From assembly GCF_021458635.1 (NCBI RefSeq), contig NZ_JAIRDQ010000005.1, positions 62,001 through 126,000 of the forward strand: DNA of 64,000 nt. The letters run 5' to 3'. The notes beneath the pieces were generated by a model that had not been told where the DNA came from, made no database searches, and saw nothing but the letters and a program-made list of their open reading frames with translations. The translations under genes were made by a program, and so were the position numbers. Source of the stretch: Bradyrhizobium monzae. Lineage in GTDB: Bacteria > Pseudomonadota > Alphaproteobacteria > Rhizobiales > Xanthobacteraceae. Shown here one piece after another: positions 8,886 through 17,261 of this stretch; position 1 is the stretch's first letter; the number at the start of each line of letters is the position of its first letter.

Positions 8886-9503
8886 ATGAGTATGGAAAGG
8901 GGCTCGTTTGCCGCAAGGCATGATTTCGATGCCTTGCCGCTGAGCCCCGACGTGGACGTCCGTTGCGCGCAATTCGGGGAAATCGCCGCACTTTCGGAAA
9001 TGGCGCACCGGCTGGTGCCGGGCGTGCAGATCGGAGCGACGGAGCTTGCGAGATATTTCGCCTTCGATCCCCAGAGCATCCTGACCTTCACCCGGAACGG
9101 CAATCTGCTCGGCGGCATGGCCTTTCTGTTCCTCAACGATCGCGGGCATGATGCCTTGCTGCTCGACGATATCTGTCTGACGGCGCCCGAAACGCACCAC
9201 CTCGCTTCCGTGAACGAGGACGTTTCGGCAATCTACATCTGGGCGATTGCGGCCACCGGCCGTGGCATCGCCGGTCTCGGCAAGGCCGCGGCTCATCTCC
9301 GTCAGATAAGGTTTCGCGGCGCGGACTGCTATGCGCAGCCGTCAACCGTGGCCGGACGTGAAATCATGAAGGCAACGGGCTTCGCGCCCATTTCGAGCTT
9401 CCAGCCCGACCTCTGGTGTTACGAGCGCCCCTGGCACCGGCAGCCCATGCCCATGCCGGGCGCGATCATCCAAGCAAGGAGTTTTTCAGATGCACGGCAC
9501 TAG
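8886..9503 (+). CDS. GNAT-fold N-acetyltransferase-like protein
   Basis: A 205-aa protein with GNAT-like organisation: an N-terminal VRCAQFGEIAALSEMAHRL helix, a central strand pair around LLGGMAFLFLNDRGHDALLLDDI, and a GRGIAGLGKAAAHL segment near residue 128 that resembles the acetyl-CoA pyrophosphate loop. The later PSTVAGREIMKATGFAP fits the C-terminal half of the fold. It begins a compact plus-strand run and its end overlaps the start of the next GNAT gene by 14 bases. Substrate unknown. The similarity is weak enough that an inactive or atypical acetyltransferase is possible. Confidence 0.6.
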   Translation: MSMERGSFAARHDFDALPLSPDVDVRCAQFGEIAALSEMAHRLVPGVQIGATELARYFAFDPQSILTFTRNGNLLGGMAFLFLNDRGHDALLLDDICLTAPETHHLASVNEDVSAIYIWAIAATGRGIAGLGKAAAHLRQIRFRGADCYAQPSTVAGREIMKATGFAPISSFQPDLWCYERPWHRQPMPMPGAIIQARSFSDARH

Positions 9504-10110
9504 GATTCCTCTCGCCAAGCCTGACTCCCGCGCGATCACCGTTCGCCTTGCGCGCAATCCGAGCGACCTCATGCTGGTCACGGCCATTCGCTCCGCGGTC
9601 TATCTCGCCGAGCAGGATTGTCCGTTCGATGAGGAGTTCGACGGCAACGACATGGTTGCCGCACATTTCATCGGCTACATCGGCAACGAGCCGGCGGGCT
9701 GTCTGCGGGTGCGCTTCTTCGGCGACTTCGCCAAGGTCGAGCGGCTTGCGGTGCGTCACCAATATCGGCGCTCGCGGATCTCGTTCAAGCTGGTTCAGGC
9801 CAGCGTCGACTATGTGAAGCGCAAGGGGTTCCGCAAGATCTATGGTCAGGCTCAGGACCGGCTGGTCGATTTCTGGGCTCATTTCGGCGCCAAGCCGCTC
9901 GGCCATAACCGAAAGATTACCTTCTCGGATTTCTCCTACACGGAAATGCTGCTGGAGATCGAGCCGGGGCCGGACGCCATCACGCTGGACAGCGATCCCT
10001 ATGTGATCATCCGTCCCGAGGGCGACTGGGACCGCCCGGGCGTGCTCGACGCATCGGCGGGGCGGGCGGTGACCTCACCGCTGCGGGACCTCGCGCTCGC
10101 CGACCGCTGA
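9490..10110 (+). CDS. GNAT family N-acetyltransferase
   Basis: A 206-aa GNAT protein. It has the family layout: IRSAVYLAEQDCPFDEEFDGND (N-terminal helices, residues about 33-53), a beta-hairpin YIGNEPAGCLRVRFFGDFAKVERLAV, a coenzyme-A loop region RRSRISFKLVQASVDYV and the closing FWAHFGAKPLG. The ATG at 9490 lies inside the preceding gene and is preceded by AAGGAG, indicating translational coupling. The C-terminal 45 residues after the acetyltransferase domain have no recognised family. Substrate unknown. It belongs to the LysR-linked cluster 8886-10901. Confidence 0.72.
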   Translation: MHGTRIPLAKPDSRAITVRLARNPSDLMLVTAIRSAVYLAEQDCPFDEEFDGNDMVAAHFIGYIGNEPAGCLRVRFFGDFAKVERLAVRHQYRRSRISFKLVQASVDYVKRKGFRKIYGQAQDRLVDFWAHFGAKPLGHNRKITFSDFSYTEMLLEIEPGPDAITLDSDPYVIIRPEGDWDRPGVLDASAGRAVTSPLRDLALADR

Positions 10111-10135
10111 AACTGGTGCAACTCGGCGCAAGGCG

Positions 10136-10699
10136 ATGCCGGTCTCCGTCCACGACGATCCGCTGGTCCTGGTCTGCGCGGACCTCCAGGTCGAATACCT
10201 GACAGCCGGGCGTCGCCACGTCATTCTCGAAGGCGACGCCGCCACGTTGCGCTGCCTGGAGTTGCTGACGCTGTGGCGCAGTAATCACTGGCCGGTGATG
10301 CATTTGAAGCGTATCGCGCAGGCGGCGTGGTTCAATCCGTCATCCAGGCTGACCGATTGGATCGCCGAGGCGAGGCCGCGTCCGGGCGAGATGACGTTCG
10401 AGCACCCATTGCCGTCGGCCTACAGCTCCTCGCGTTTCGCAGACTACATGTCCAGCATCCGCAATGTGGGCTGCGTGGTCACAGGCTTTTCCCTCGACGA
10501 GACCATCCTGGCCACCGCGGTGGAGGGATTTCACCGCAGCCACCGCTATCAGGTGGTCGTCGATGCCGTGGCCTGCCGGCAGCCGGGAACAAGCGAGGCG
10601 GCCGCCTACAAGCAGTCGGTGGTGAATGTCATCGCCAACTTTGCTACACTCCAGTCCAGCGCCGAACTGATCAGAACCAGCGGCGCCGTCGCCGTCTGA
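10136..10699 (+). CDS. Isochorismatase-fold protein lacking the catalytic cysteine
   Basis: A 187-aa protein of the cysteine-hydrolase (isochorismatase-like) fold. The first catalytic residue is present in LVLVCADLQVEY (Asp near residue 17) and the lysine position is present in HWPVMHLKRIA (near 62). The third motif, normally TG-x3-N/D-x-C-V-x2-T, reads TGFSLDETILAT, with threonine at about residue 123 where the nucleophilic cysteine is expected. It is therefore probably not a conventional cysteine hydrolase and could be a binding or regulatory relative. It follows the GNAT gene by 25 bases and precedes a 59-codon gene by 22 bases. Confidence 0.65.
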   Translation: MPVSVHDDPLVLVCADLQVEYLTAGRRHVILEGDAATLRCLELLTLWRSNHWPVMHLKRIAQAAWFNPSSRLTDWIAEARPRPGEMTFEHPLPSAYSSSRFADYMSSIRNVGCVVTGFSLDETILATAVEGFHRSHRYQVVVDAVACRQPGTSEAAAYKQSVVNVIANFATLQSSAELIRTSGAVAV

Positions 10700-10721
10700 G
10701 AGGGACGCGATCGGCGGTTGG

Positions 10722-10901
10722 ATGGGTGGGACATTGTCTCGGGAGCACGAGCTCAAGGAGCTGGCGAGCGATCTGTCGCGTGCCGTCGAGGCGGCGCGCC
10801 GGATCGGCCTGTCCACGACCGTCTATCTGCTGTCGATGGCACTGGTCGAGGTGAGGGAAGCCGCAGCCGACGACGAGGGAAATGACGACGGCGCGGCCTG
10901 A
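10722..10901 (+). CDS. Small conserved-looking protein, 59 aa
   Basis: A short open frame of 59 codons starting ATG GGT GGG and ending TGA, 22 bases downstream of the isochorismatase-fold gene. The protein has a charged amphipathic helix (SREHELKELASDLSRAVEAAR), a hydrophobic helix (IGLSTTVYLLSMALVEV) and an acidic Asp/Glu-rich tail. It has the composition of a coding sequence and continues the polycistron. I recognise no family. It may be a membrane-associated or partner peptide of the cluster. The short length makes this call less certain. Confidence 0.5.
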   Translation: MGGTLSREHELKELASDLSRAVEAARRIGLSTTVYLLSMALVEVREAAADDEGNDDGAA

Positions 10902-11058
10902 GCGCTGTCTTGTGTGCGGCTTTGTGCATCGCTGCTGAGCGCTTGCTGCCGACGAATTGGCGTTGCAAGTTTTCTCTCGTCGCAATAGCCAAGTAATCTG
11001 CTAACCGACCGATGGCGTTGGCCGTGCCGGCGACGTGATGACTTGAGGATACCTGCAA

Positions 11059-12441
11059 ATGTCCATGCTGCCCAATTCGCAAGAAGCCCGCGATGTGGCC
11101 TATCAGCTCCATGCCTACACCAACGCGCGCGCGCATCAGCAGGCAGGTCCGCTGGTGATCGAGCGCGGCGAGGGGCCCTACGTGTTCGACGCGTCGGGCA
11201 AGCGCTATTTCGAGGCGATGGCGGGCTTGTGGAGCGTCGGGCTCGGCTTCAACGAGAAGCGGCTGGTCGAGGCCGCGCACAAGCAGATGCAGGCGCTGCC
11301 GTTCTATCACACCTTCTCCGCCAAATCGCACGGGCCCTCGATCGACCTCGCCGAGAAGCTGGTCGCGCTGGCGCCGGTGCCGATGAGCAAGGTGTTCTTC
11401 ACCAATTCCGGCTCGGAGGCGAACGATACCGTCCTCAAGCTGATCGCCTACCGCTCCAATTCGCTCGGCCAGCCGCAGCGCAAGAAGATCATCAGCCGCA
11501 TGCGCGCCTATCACGGCGTCACCATTGCGTCGGCGAGCCTCACGGGCCTCCCCAACAACCACCGCTCGTTCGACCTGCCGCTGCCGAACATCCTGCACAC
11601 GGGCTCGCCGCATTTCTACAAGGACGGGGCGCCCGGCGAGAGCGAGGAAGCCTTCGCGACGCGCCGGGCCGAGGAGCTCGACGCGCTGATCCAGAAGGAA
11701 GGGCCTGATACGATCGCGGCCTTGTTCGGCGAGCCGGTGATGGGGGCGGGCGGCGTCATCGTGCCGCCGGCGACTTATTGGGAGAAGATTCAGGCGGTCT
11801 TGACAAAGTACGACATCCTGCTGATCGCCGACGAAGTGATCTGCGGCTTCGGCCGCACCGGCAAGATGTTCGGCTGCGAGACCTATGGCATCAAGCCCGA
11901 CGCGATGGTGGTCTCCAAGCAGATCACCTCGAGCTATTTCCCGCTGTCGGCGATCATCATGAACGACCGCATGTTCGAGCCGATCGCCGACGAGAGCAAC
12001 AAGATCGGCGTGCTCGGCCACGGTTTTACGGCAGGCGGCCATCCGGTCGGCTCGGCGATTGCGCTGGAAAACCTCAAGATCATCGAGGAGCGGGGCCTGG
12101 TCGCCCATGCCGCCGAGCTCGGCGGTTACATGCAGGACAAGCTGCGCGAGCTCACCAGCCATCCGCTGGTTGGCGAGGTCCGTGGCGTCGCCATGATCGC
12201 AGCGCTCGAGCTCGTGCTCGACAAGGGCCGCAAGACTGCAGCCGCGACGCCGGGCGCCGTCGGCGGCATGGCGAGCCGCATGCTGCAGGAGCGCGGCGTG
12301 ATCTCGCGCAACATGCTCGACGCCATCGCCATCTGCCCGCCGCTGATCGTCACCAAGGCCCAGATCGACGAGCTGATCGCGGCGATCACTGGCGTGTTGA
12401 ATGACATGAAGCCGGAAGTGGCCAAGCTGCCGCGGGCGTAG
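11059..12441 (+). CDS. Class III (omega) aminotransferase, PLP-dependent
   Basis: A 460-aa fold-type I class III aminotransferase. Features include the PLP phosphate-contact NSGSEANDTVLKL near residue 116, the conserved ADEVICGFGRTG with the PLP-pyridine aspartate near 257, and the Schiff-base lysine in MVVSKQITSSYFPLSA near 291. The sequence resembles the omega-amino-acid:pyruvate / putrescine-type subgroup that transfers amino groups from amines or beta-alanine to pyruvate; the substrate cannot be fixed. It is monocistronic, with a palindromic repeat between it and the convergent rnd gene. Start chosen at ATG 11059. Confidence 0.9.
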   Translation: MSMLPNSQEARDVAYQLHAYTNARAHQQAGPLVIERGEGPYVFDASGKRYFEAMAGLWSVGLGFNEKRLVEAAHKQMQALPFYHTFSAKSHGPSIDLAEKLVALAPVPMSKVFFTNSGSEANDTVLKLIAYRSNSLGQPQRKKIISRMRAYHGVTIASASLTGLPNNHRSFDLPLPNILHTGSPHFYKDGAPGESEEAFATRRAEELDALIQKEGPDTIAALFGEPVMGAGGVIVPPATYWEKIQAVLTKYDILLIADEVICGFGRTGKMFGCETYGIKPDAMVVSKQITSSYFPLSAIIMNDRMFEPIADESNKIGVLGHGFTAGGHPVGSAIALENLKIIEERGLVAHAAELGGYMQDKLRELTSHPLVGEVRGVAMIAALELVLDKGRKTAAATPGAVGGMASRMLQERGVISRNMLDAIAICPPLIVTKAQIDELIAAITGVLNDMKPEVAKLPRA

Positions 12442-12463
12442 GGGAAGCCGGGGCGTCATACTC

Positions 12464-12549
12464 CGTCATTGCGAGGAGCGAAGCGACGAAGCAATCCAGA
12501 ATGGGTCCGCGGAGACGGTCTGGATTGCTTCGCTTCGCTCGCAATGACG
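12464..12549. repeat. Large intergenic palindrome, copy 1
   Basis: The right arm (12519-12549) is the inverse complement of the left arm (12464-12500), apart from a few extra bases in the left arm. Arms begin CGTCATTGCGAG and end GAAGCAATCCAGA; a GC-rich loop separates them. The same 31-base arm sequence with one variant core recurs at 24966-25045. It lies between convergent genes and may act as a two-way terminator; on present evidence it is a REP-like dispersed element. Confidence 0.9.
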
Positions 12550-12589
12550 AGGTTGAGAGTTGCGTGCCCAACGCAATCGCCGTCACCCC

Positions 12590-13759
12590 TCAGGATGACG
12601 GTTTAGCCGCCTCCACCCGCTGAACCCCGATCACGCGACCCTTCTCGATCGCCAAGGCCAGCTCGCCGCGCTTCAGCTTCAGCGCGTTGTCGCCGAACAG
12701 CTCGCGGCGCCAGCCGCGGAGCGCCGGCACGTCGGCCTCGTCGTCGGCTGCGATTTCCTCGAGATCGTCGACGGTCGCGATCACCTTGCTGGCCACGGCA
12801 TGGCGCTCGGCGGTCATGCGCAGCAGCACCTTCAACAGCTCGACGGTCGCAGCGCCGTTGTTGTTGTTGCGCGGCTTCTCCAGCTTCGGCAGCGTGGAAT
12901 GGTCCCGCGCCAGCCCGCGCTCGACCGCGGCGACGATGTCTGCGCCCCATTTCGACTTCTCAAAGCCCTTCGGCACCGAGCGCAGATGCGCGAGCTTCTC
13001 CAGCGTGTTCGGCGCGTGGGTGGCGATGTCGCTGATGGCTTCGTCGCGCAGCACGCGACCGCGCGGCACGTCGCGGCTCTGCGCCTCCTGCTCGCGCCAG
13101 GCGGCGACTTCCATCAGCACCGCGAGGTCCTTCGGCTTGCGCACCCGCGTCTTCAGCCGCTCCCAGGCGCGCTCGGGGTGGAAGTCGTAAGTCTTGGGCG
13201 AGGTCAGGACTTCCATCTCGATGGAGACCCATTCGCTGCGGCGGCGCTTCTTCAAATCGGCGTCGAGCGCGGCGAAGACATCGCGTAAGTGCGTGACGTC
13301 GGAGACCGCGTAATGCATCTGCTCCTTGGTCAGCGGCCGGCGCGACCAGTCGGTGAAGCGGTGGGTCTTGTCCGGGCGGTGGCCGGTGACCTTCTCGACC
13401 AGCGCGTCATAGGCGATGCTGTCGCCATAGCCGAGCACCATGGCGGCAACCTGGGTGTCGAACACCGGATGCGGGATGATGTTGGCCTGGTGCCAGACGA
13501 TCTCGATGTCCTGGCGTGCGGCGTGGAATACCTTCAGCACGCTCTCATTGGCCATCAGCTCGAAGAACGGCTTGAGGTCGATGCCCTCGGCCAGCGTGTC
13601 GATGACGATCGCTTCCTCGGGGCTCGCCATCTGCACCACGCACAACAGCGGGTAGTAGGTGGTCTCGCGCAGGAACTCGGTATCGACGGTAATGACGGGG
13701 TGCTTGGCCAGCCGGCTGCAGGCAGCCGCGAGGTCAGCGGTGGTGGTAATCAAATCCAT
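12590..13759 (-). CDS. rnd: Ribonuclease D
   Basis: A DEDD-family 3'-5' exoribonuclease (389 aa, normal length for RNase D) that trims tRNA 3' ends. The Exo I motif VDTEFLRE is near residue 26. The third motif appears as the MHYAVSDVTHLRDVF segment near 154, containing the tyrosine and aspartate of the DEDDy type. Further regions typical of RNase D are FHAARQDIEIVWHQ and the C-terminal HRDC-like helical part with PRGRVLRDEAISDIA. It is convergent with the aminotransferase gene. Confidence 0.96.
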   Translation of the reverse strand: MDLITTTADLAAACSRLAKHPVITVDTEFLRETTYYPLLCVVQMASPEEAIVIDTLAEGIDLKPFFELMANESVLKVFHAARQDIEIVWHQANIIPHPVFDTQVAAMVLGYGDSIAYDALVEKVTGHRPDKTHRFTDWSRRPLTKEQMHYAVSDVTHLRDVFAALDADLKKRRRSEWVSIEMEVLTSPKTYDFHPERAWERLKTRVRKPKDLAVLMEVAAWREQEAQSRDVPRGRVLRDEAISDIATHAPNTLEKLAHLRSVPKGFEKSKWGADIVAAVERGLARDHSTLPKLEKPRNNNNGAATVELLKVLLRMTAERHAVASKVIATVDDLEEIAADDEADVPALRGWRRELFGDNALKLKRGELALAIEKGRVIGVQRVEAAKPSS

Positions 13760-13875
13760 GAACGGCCCATGACACTTGCCATCAGCCGTTCTGCCGAAAG
13801 CGCTGTGATGTCAAGGGGGTTGGAGCGAATTCGAGCCTTGCATTGGGCTGGAATCGCCCCCGTCGGCCGAAATTC

Positions 13876-13986
13876 CTACTCGTAGCGGATCCGGTGCGAG
13901 GATTTGCGGGCGCAGGGCAGCGCCACCACGATCAGGCACATGCCAACCAGCGCCAGACCCAGGAACTCGAAAACCAGCAAATCCAC
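13876..13986 (-). CDS. Small single-membrane-helix protein, 36 aa
   Basis: A 36-codon frame starting GTG at 13986 with a GGAG ribosome-binding site nine bases upstream. The predicted protein is one hydrophobic helix (FEFLGLALVGMCLIVVALPC) followed by a short basic tail ARKSSHRIRYE, the layout of a small inner-membrane protein. An in-frame upstream GTG would add seven residues but has no ribosome-binding site. It stands alone between rnd and a LysR gene on the same strand. No family recognised. It is too short for routine gene calling. Confidence 0.5.
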   Translation of the reverse strand: MDLLVFEFLGLALVGMCLIVVALPCARKSSHRIRYE

Positions 13987-14114
13987 GGCGGAAATCTCCA
14001 GAAACACCGTTAGATTTGTCGGCTGTGCGTTGAGGGTCTGTTAATTCGAATGGTTACCGCCGGCGGGCCGGGCCGGATGGTGCACGAGGAGTTAATGGGC
14101 CTTCGGGCCTGCCA

Positions 14115-15014
14115 TCACGTCATCAGCTTCGACAGGCCGGCGGCGAGGGTATCCACGGCGGCGCGAACCTTTGGCGGCATTCGGGGGGAACGTGGCCACA
14201 GCGCGTGGCAGTCGTACAGGAATTCTGGTTGTCCGCCGAAGAGACCGATCAGCGCGCCGGCGTCGAGGCGTTCGCGGACCAGCCAATAGGGCAGCCAGGC
14301 CAGTCCCATGCCCTGAGCGGCGGCATCGGCGATGGCCTCCAGATCGTCGAGCCGCAGCCTGCCGGTCGGCACGATCTCGCGCGGCGGCTGGCTGCCCAGC
14401 GGAAACAGCCACGGCCGGACGCGCCCGGAGCGGCGGTAGATGATCGCCTGGTGTGCGGCGAGATCGTCGAGCGACTTCGGCTTGCCGTTGGCGCGCAGGT
14501 ACGAGCGCGCGCCGCACACCACCATGCGCTGGCTTGCGATGCGCCGTGTGATCAGGCCGGACTGGTCGTCCAGATCACCGGTCCGGATCGCGAGGTCATA
14601 GCCGGCCTCGATGATGTCCGCGATCGAATCGCCGAACGAGAGGTCAAGCTCGAGATGGGGGTATTTGCGCGCGAGCTTCATCAATATGGGAGCGATGCAG
14701 TACCGTCCCAGTAGGGCGGGCATGGTCACGCGCAGCCTGCCGCGCGGCTCCGATCGTTCGTCCGCGACGGCGGCGTCGGCGGCTTCGACCTCGCTGAGCA
14801 CCACGCGACAGCGCTCGTAATAGGCTTGGCCTGCATCAGTCAGGCTCTGGCGGCGCGTGGTGCGGTTGAGGAGGCGGACGCCAAGGCGCTCTTCGAGGAA
14901 GCGCACATGCTTGCCGACCATCGGCCCGGACATCTCGAAGGCGTCGGCCGCGGCCGCGAACGAGCCGAGATCGACGGCCCTGACGAACACGGCCATGCTG
15001 GTCAGGCGGTCCAT
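14115..15014 (-). CDS. LysR-family transcriptional regulator
   Basis: LysR regulator of 299 aa, the standard length. The helix-turn-helix reads GSFAAAADAFEMSGPMVGKHVRFLEERLGVRLL (about residues 18-50), the effector domain contains VTMPALLGRYCIAPIL and LDLSFGDSIADIIEAGYDLAIRTG, typical of the CrgA/DsdC-like group. It is divergent from the oxidoreductase at 15119, with a 104-base shared control region, so it most likely regulates that gene. The inducer is unknown. Confidence 0.93.
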   Translation of the reverse strand: MDRLTSMAVFVRAVDLGSFAAAADAFEMSGPMVGKHVRFLEERLGVRLLNRTTRRQSLTDAGQAYYERCRVVLSEVEAADAAVADERSEPRGRLRVTMPALLGRYCIAPILMKLARKYPHLELDLSFGDSIADIIEAGYDLAIRTGDLDDQSGLITRRIASQRMVVCGARSYLRANGKPKSLDDLAAHQAIIYRRSGRVRPWLFPLGSQPPREIVPTGRLRLDDLEAIADAAAQGMGLAWLPYWLVRERLDAGALIGLFGGQPEFLYDCHALWPRSPRMPPKVRAAVDTLAAGLSKLMT

Positions 15015-15118
15015 GATTAAAAACTCCAGGTTTCGACTGTTCGCTTCTTTGGGCGATTTATCCGCTTACCGACGCGAGGCATAGCTCCATTCCGTTCAAT
15101 TGTCCTGGAGTGGATCCG

Positions 15119-16108
15119 ATGGCCCGTATCGTTCGCTTTCACCGGCATGGCGGCCCCGAAGTGCTGCGCATCGAGACCGTCGACGTCGCGCCGCCGGCAC
15201 GGGGCGAGGTGCAGATCAGGGTCAAGGCGCTCGGGATCAACCGTGCGGAAGCCATGTTGCGGAGGGGAACCTATATCGAGACCGCGACATTTCCGTCCGG
15301 CCTTGGGCTGGAGGCAGCGGGCATCGTCGATGCCGTCGGAGAGGACGTTGCCGGCTTTGCGCCGGGCGATGTCGTCAGCATCGTGCCGCCGCTGTCGATG
15401 GTGCGATGGCCGGCCTATGCCGAGGTCGCGACGTTTCCTGCCGAACTCGTCGTGAAGCATCCGCCAGAGCTGGGCTTCGAGACGGCGGCCGCAGTGTGGA
15501 TGCAATATCTCACGGCCTACGGCGCGCTGGTCAACATCGCTGGCCTCGGGCGAGGGGACGTCGTCGCCATCACGGCAGCGTCGAGCAGCGTTGGGCTCGC
15601 GGCCATTCAGATCGCCAACCGGATCGGGGCCATTCCGATCGCCCTGACGCGGACCTCGGCCAAGCGGCAGGCATTGCGCGATGCCGGCGCGGCGCACGTG
15701 ATCGCGTCGGCCGAAGAGGACATCCGTGCGCGGCTGGAGAACATCGCCGGTTCACACGGCGTCCGTGTGGCGTTCGATGCAGTCGGCGGCCCCGCATTCG
15801 AACCGCTGACCGCGGCGATGTCGCCGGGCGGCATTCTGATCGAATATGGCGGGTTGAGCCCCGAGCCGACGCCGTTCCCGCTCTTCAACGTGCTCACCAA
15901 AAGCCTCGTCCTGCGCGGCTACGTCGTGCACGAGATCACCCGCGATCCCGCGCGCCTTGCGAAGGCAAAGGCCTTCATCCTCGATGGGCTGGCGGACGGC
16001 ACGTTGAATCCGATCATCGCCCGAACGTTCAAGTTCGACGAGATCGTGCAGGCGCATCGCTTCCTGGAGTCGAACGAGCAATTCGGCAAGATCGTGGTGA
16101 CGATCTGA
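15119..16108 (+). CDS. Zinc-independent quinone oxidoreductase-type MDR dehydrogenase
   Basis: Medium-chain dehydrogenase/reductase of 329 aa. It has an N-terminal GroES-like part (ARGEVQIRVKALGINRAEAMLRRG), and a Rossmann NADPH site at about residues 143-160, GDVVAITAASSSVGLAAIQ. The cysteine/histidine zinc ligands of true alcohol dehydrogenases are absent, placing it with quinone oxidoreductase/enoyl reductase-like enzymes. ATG 15119 is chosen because CTGGAG lies eight bases upstream; a GTG at 15110 falls inside that site. It is divergent from a LysR regulator. A short tandem duplication covers its stop codon. Confidence 0.9.
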   Translation: MARIVRFHRHGGPEVLRIETVDVAPPARGEVQIRVKALGINRAEAMLRRGTYIETATFPSGLGLEAAGIVDAVGEDVAGFAPGDVVSIVPPLSMVRWPAYAEVATFPAELVVKHPPELGFETAAAVWMQYLTAYGALVNIAGLGRGDVVAITAASSSVGLAAIQIANRIGAIPIALTRTSAKRQALRDAGAAHVIASAEEDIRARLENIAGSHGVRVAFDAVGGPAFEPLTAAMSPGGILIEYGGLSPEPTPFPLFNVLTKSLVLRGYVVHEITRDPARLAKAKAFILDGLADGTLNPIIARTFKFDEIVQAHRFLESNEQFGKIVVTI

Positions 16109-16128
16109 GATCGTAGTAACGATCTGAG
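16091..16128 (+). repeat. Tandem 19-nt imperfect duplication across the oxidoreductase stop codon
   Basis: ATCGTGGTGACGATCTGAG (16091-16109) is followed directly by ATCGTAGTAACGATCTGAG (16110-16128), differing at two positions. Both copies contain a TGA; the first is the real stop at 16106-16108. It looks like a recent slippage duplication that has begun to diverge. The remaining spacer to 16331 shows nothing recognisable except an AGGAG site ahead of the next gene. Confidence 0.85.
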
Positions 16129-16331
16129 AGTACGAGGCTTACGGACAGGAGCGGACATCAGCCAGCCCGCAATCTCCACCAAAACCGTCGAAAATGGCTC
16201 TTAGCTGATGTAGTGCGTCACCACCGCTGCTTCCGCTCTTGGGCGTAGACGAGACAGGTGGGATGAGGGAGGCCCTCCACACGTCAGCTATGATATGTTG
16301 CGTCTTTCTTCATCGCAGGAGATAGACTGAC

Positions 16332-17147
16332 GTGTCACAGAAACTGACGCCCGCACTCTCGACGCCTAGGCGCGACCTGCTGAAGCGAGAAATATATCAA
16401 GGACTGGCGGACAGAGCGGCTCGGTGCGTCAAAGACGACCTCGATGTTGACGCCATCCTTGCTAAAGGAAAGGAGCTATTGCAGAAGCGCTCAGTCTCCA
16501 ATGTAAGGCAATTCGGAGTTGATGGTCGAAAGACGCTCTTCTTGCTGCTCTTCCTTTTCGCGATCCCCGCGGACGACTGCTCCGCGCAGACACCGCCGCC
16601 GCCACTCGACGAACATGCGTTCGAGCGCGTGCTGCCGACGGTCGCGAAGAGATTGGCGACCCGCTTTTCGCTAGGCGCATTCGCCGGCCGCTTCGAAGAG
16701 ACGCGGCTCGGCGCGGTTCGCGAAGCCGTGGGCGAAGGGATCATCCAACACCAGGGCGACGCTGGAGATAGCATCTATTGGCTGTGTTATCGGCGCGCGC
16801 AGCATCGATTATGGGTGGTGTCCAGCGGAGAGATGGGCGGCCCGGACCATCTCGTCACGGAGATCGTTGAAGAGCTCACCGAGAAAGACGCCGGGGCCTC
16901 GGCCGATTGCGCCATCATCCCGGAAAAGTTCTCGCCCGTCGTCTTCGACAGCAAGCTGCATTTAGGTATGTCGCGTCAGGAGATCATCACGGCGTTGGGA
17001 CCGCCGTCGAAGTCGGAAGCTGCTCAGATCGTGTATTCTCACGAGGGAAAGCTCGCAGACGGTTTCGATGAGACCGCTTGGCTCATTCTCGGATTTCGTG
17101 AGGACAAGCTCGTGTCCATGCGCGGCGGCAAGACCACGACGAATTGA
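16332..17147 (+). CDS. Hypothetical secreted or anchored protein with BamE/SmpA-like C-terminus
   Basis: A 271-aa protein from a GTG start with AGGAG 11 bases upstream. The first 65 residues are polar and helical, and a hydrophobic segment TLFLLLFLFAIPADDCSA follows at about 68-85, so the protein is either anchored by an internal helix or the true start is later at a non-standard codon. The C-terminal part LHLGMSRQEIITALGPPSKSE resembles the G-M-x-x-x-x-V-x-x-x-L-G-x-P motif of BamE/SmpA-like domains. Function unknown. It stands alone between convergent neighbours. Confidence 0.6.
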   Translation: MSQKLTPALSTPRRDLLKREIYQGLADRAARCVKDDLDVDAILAKGKELLQKRSVSNVRQFGVDGRKTLFLLLFLFAIPADDCSAQTPPPPLDEHAFERVLPTVAKRLATRFSLGAFAGRFEETRLGAVREAVGEGIIQHQGDAGDSIYWLCYRRAQHRLWVVSSGEMGGPDHLVTEIVEELTEKDAGASADCAIIPEKFSPVVFDSKLHLGMSRQEIITALGPPSKSEAAQIVYSHEGKLADGFDETAWLILGFREDKLVSMRGGKTTTN

Positions 17148-17261
17148 AGTGGCTGCGAGCAGCGTTCGCGCCTCGCGACGGATTGGCGCTGCGGCCGCTG
17201 AAACGACTTCGGCGCCCCGCATGGCGGAGCGCCGGCGTTCGTTCGTCGGCTTTTGATAGCC

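Noticed and set aside
10753..12459. Minus-strand open frame of 568 codons opposite the aminotransferase
   Set aside because: Antisense to a well-supported PLP aminotransferase, with Arg/His/Ala-rich shadow composition.
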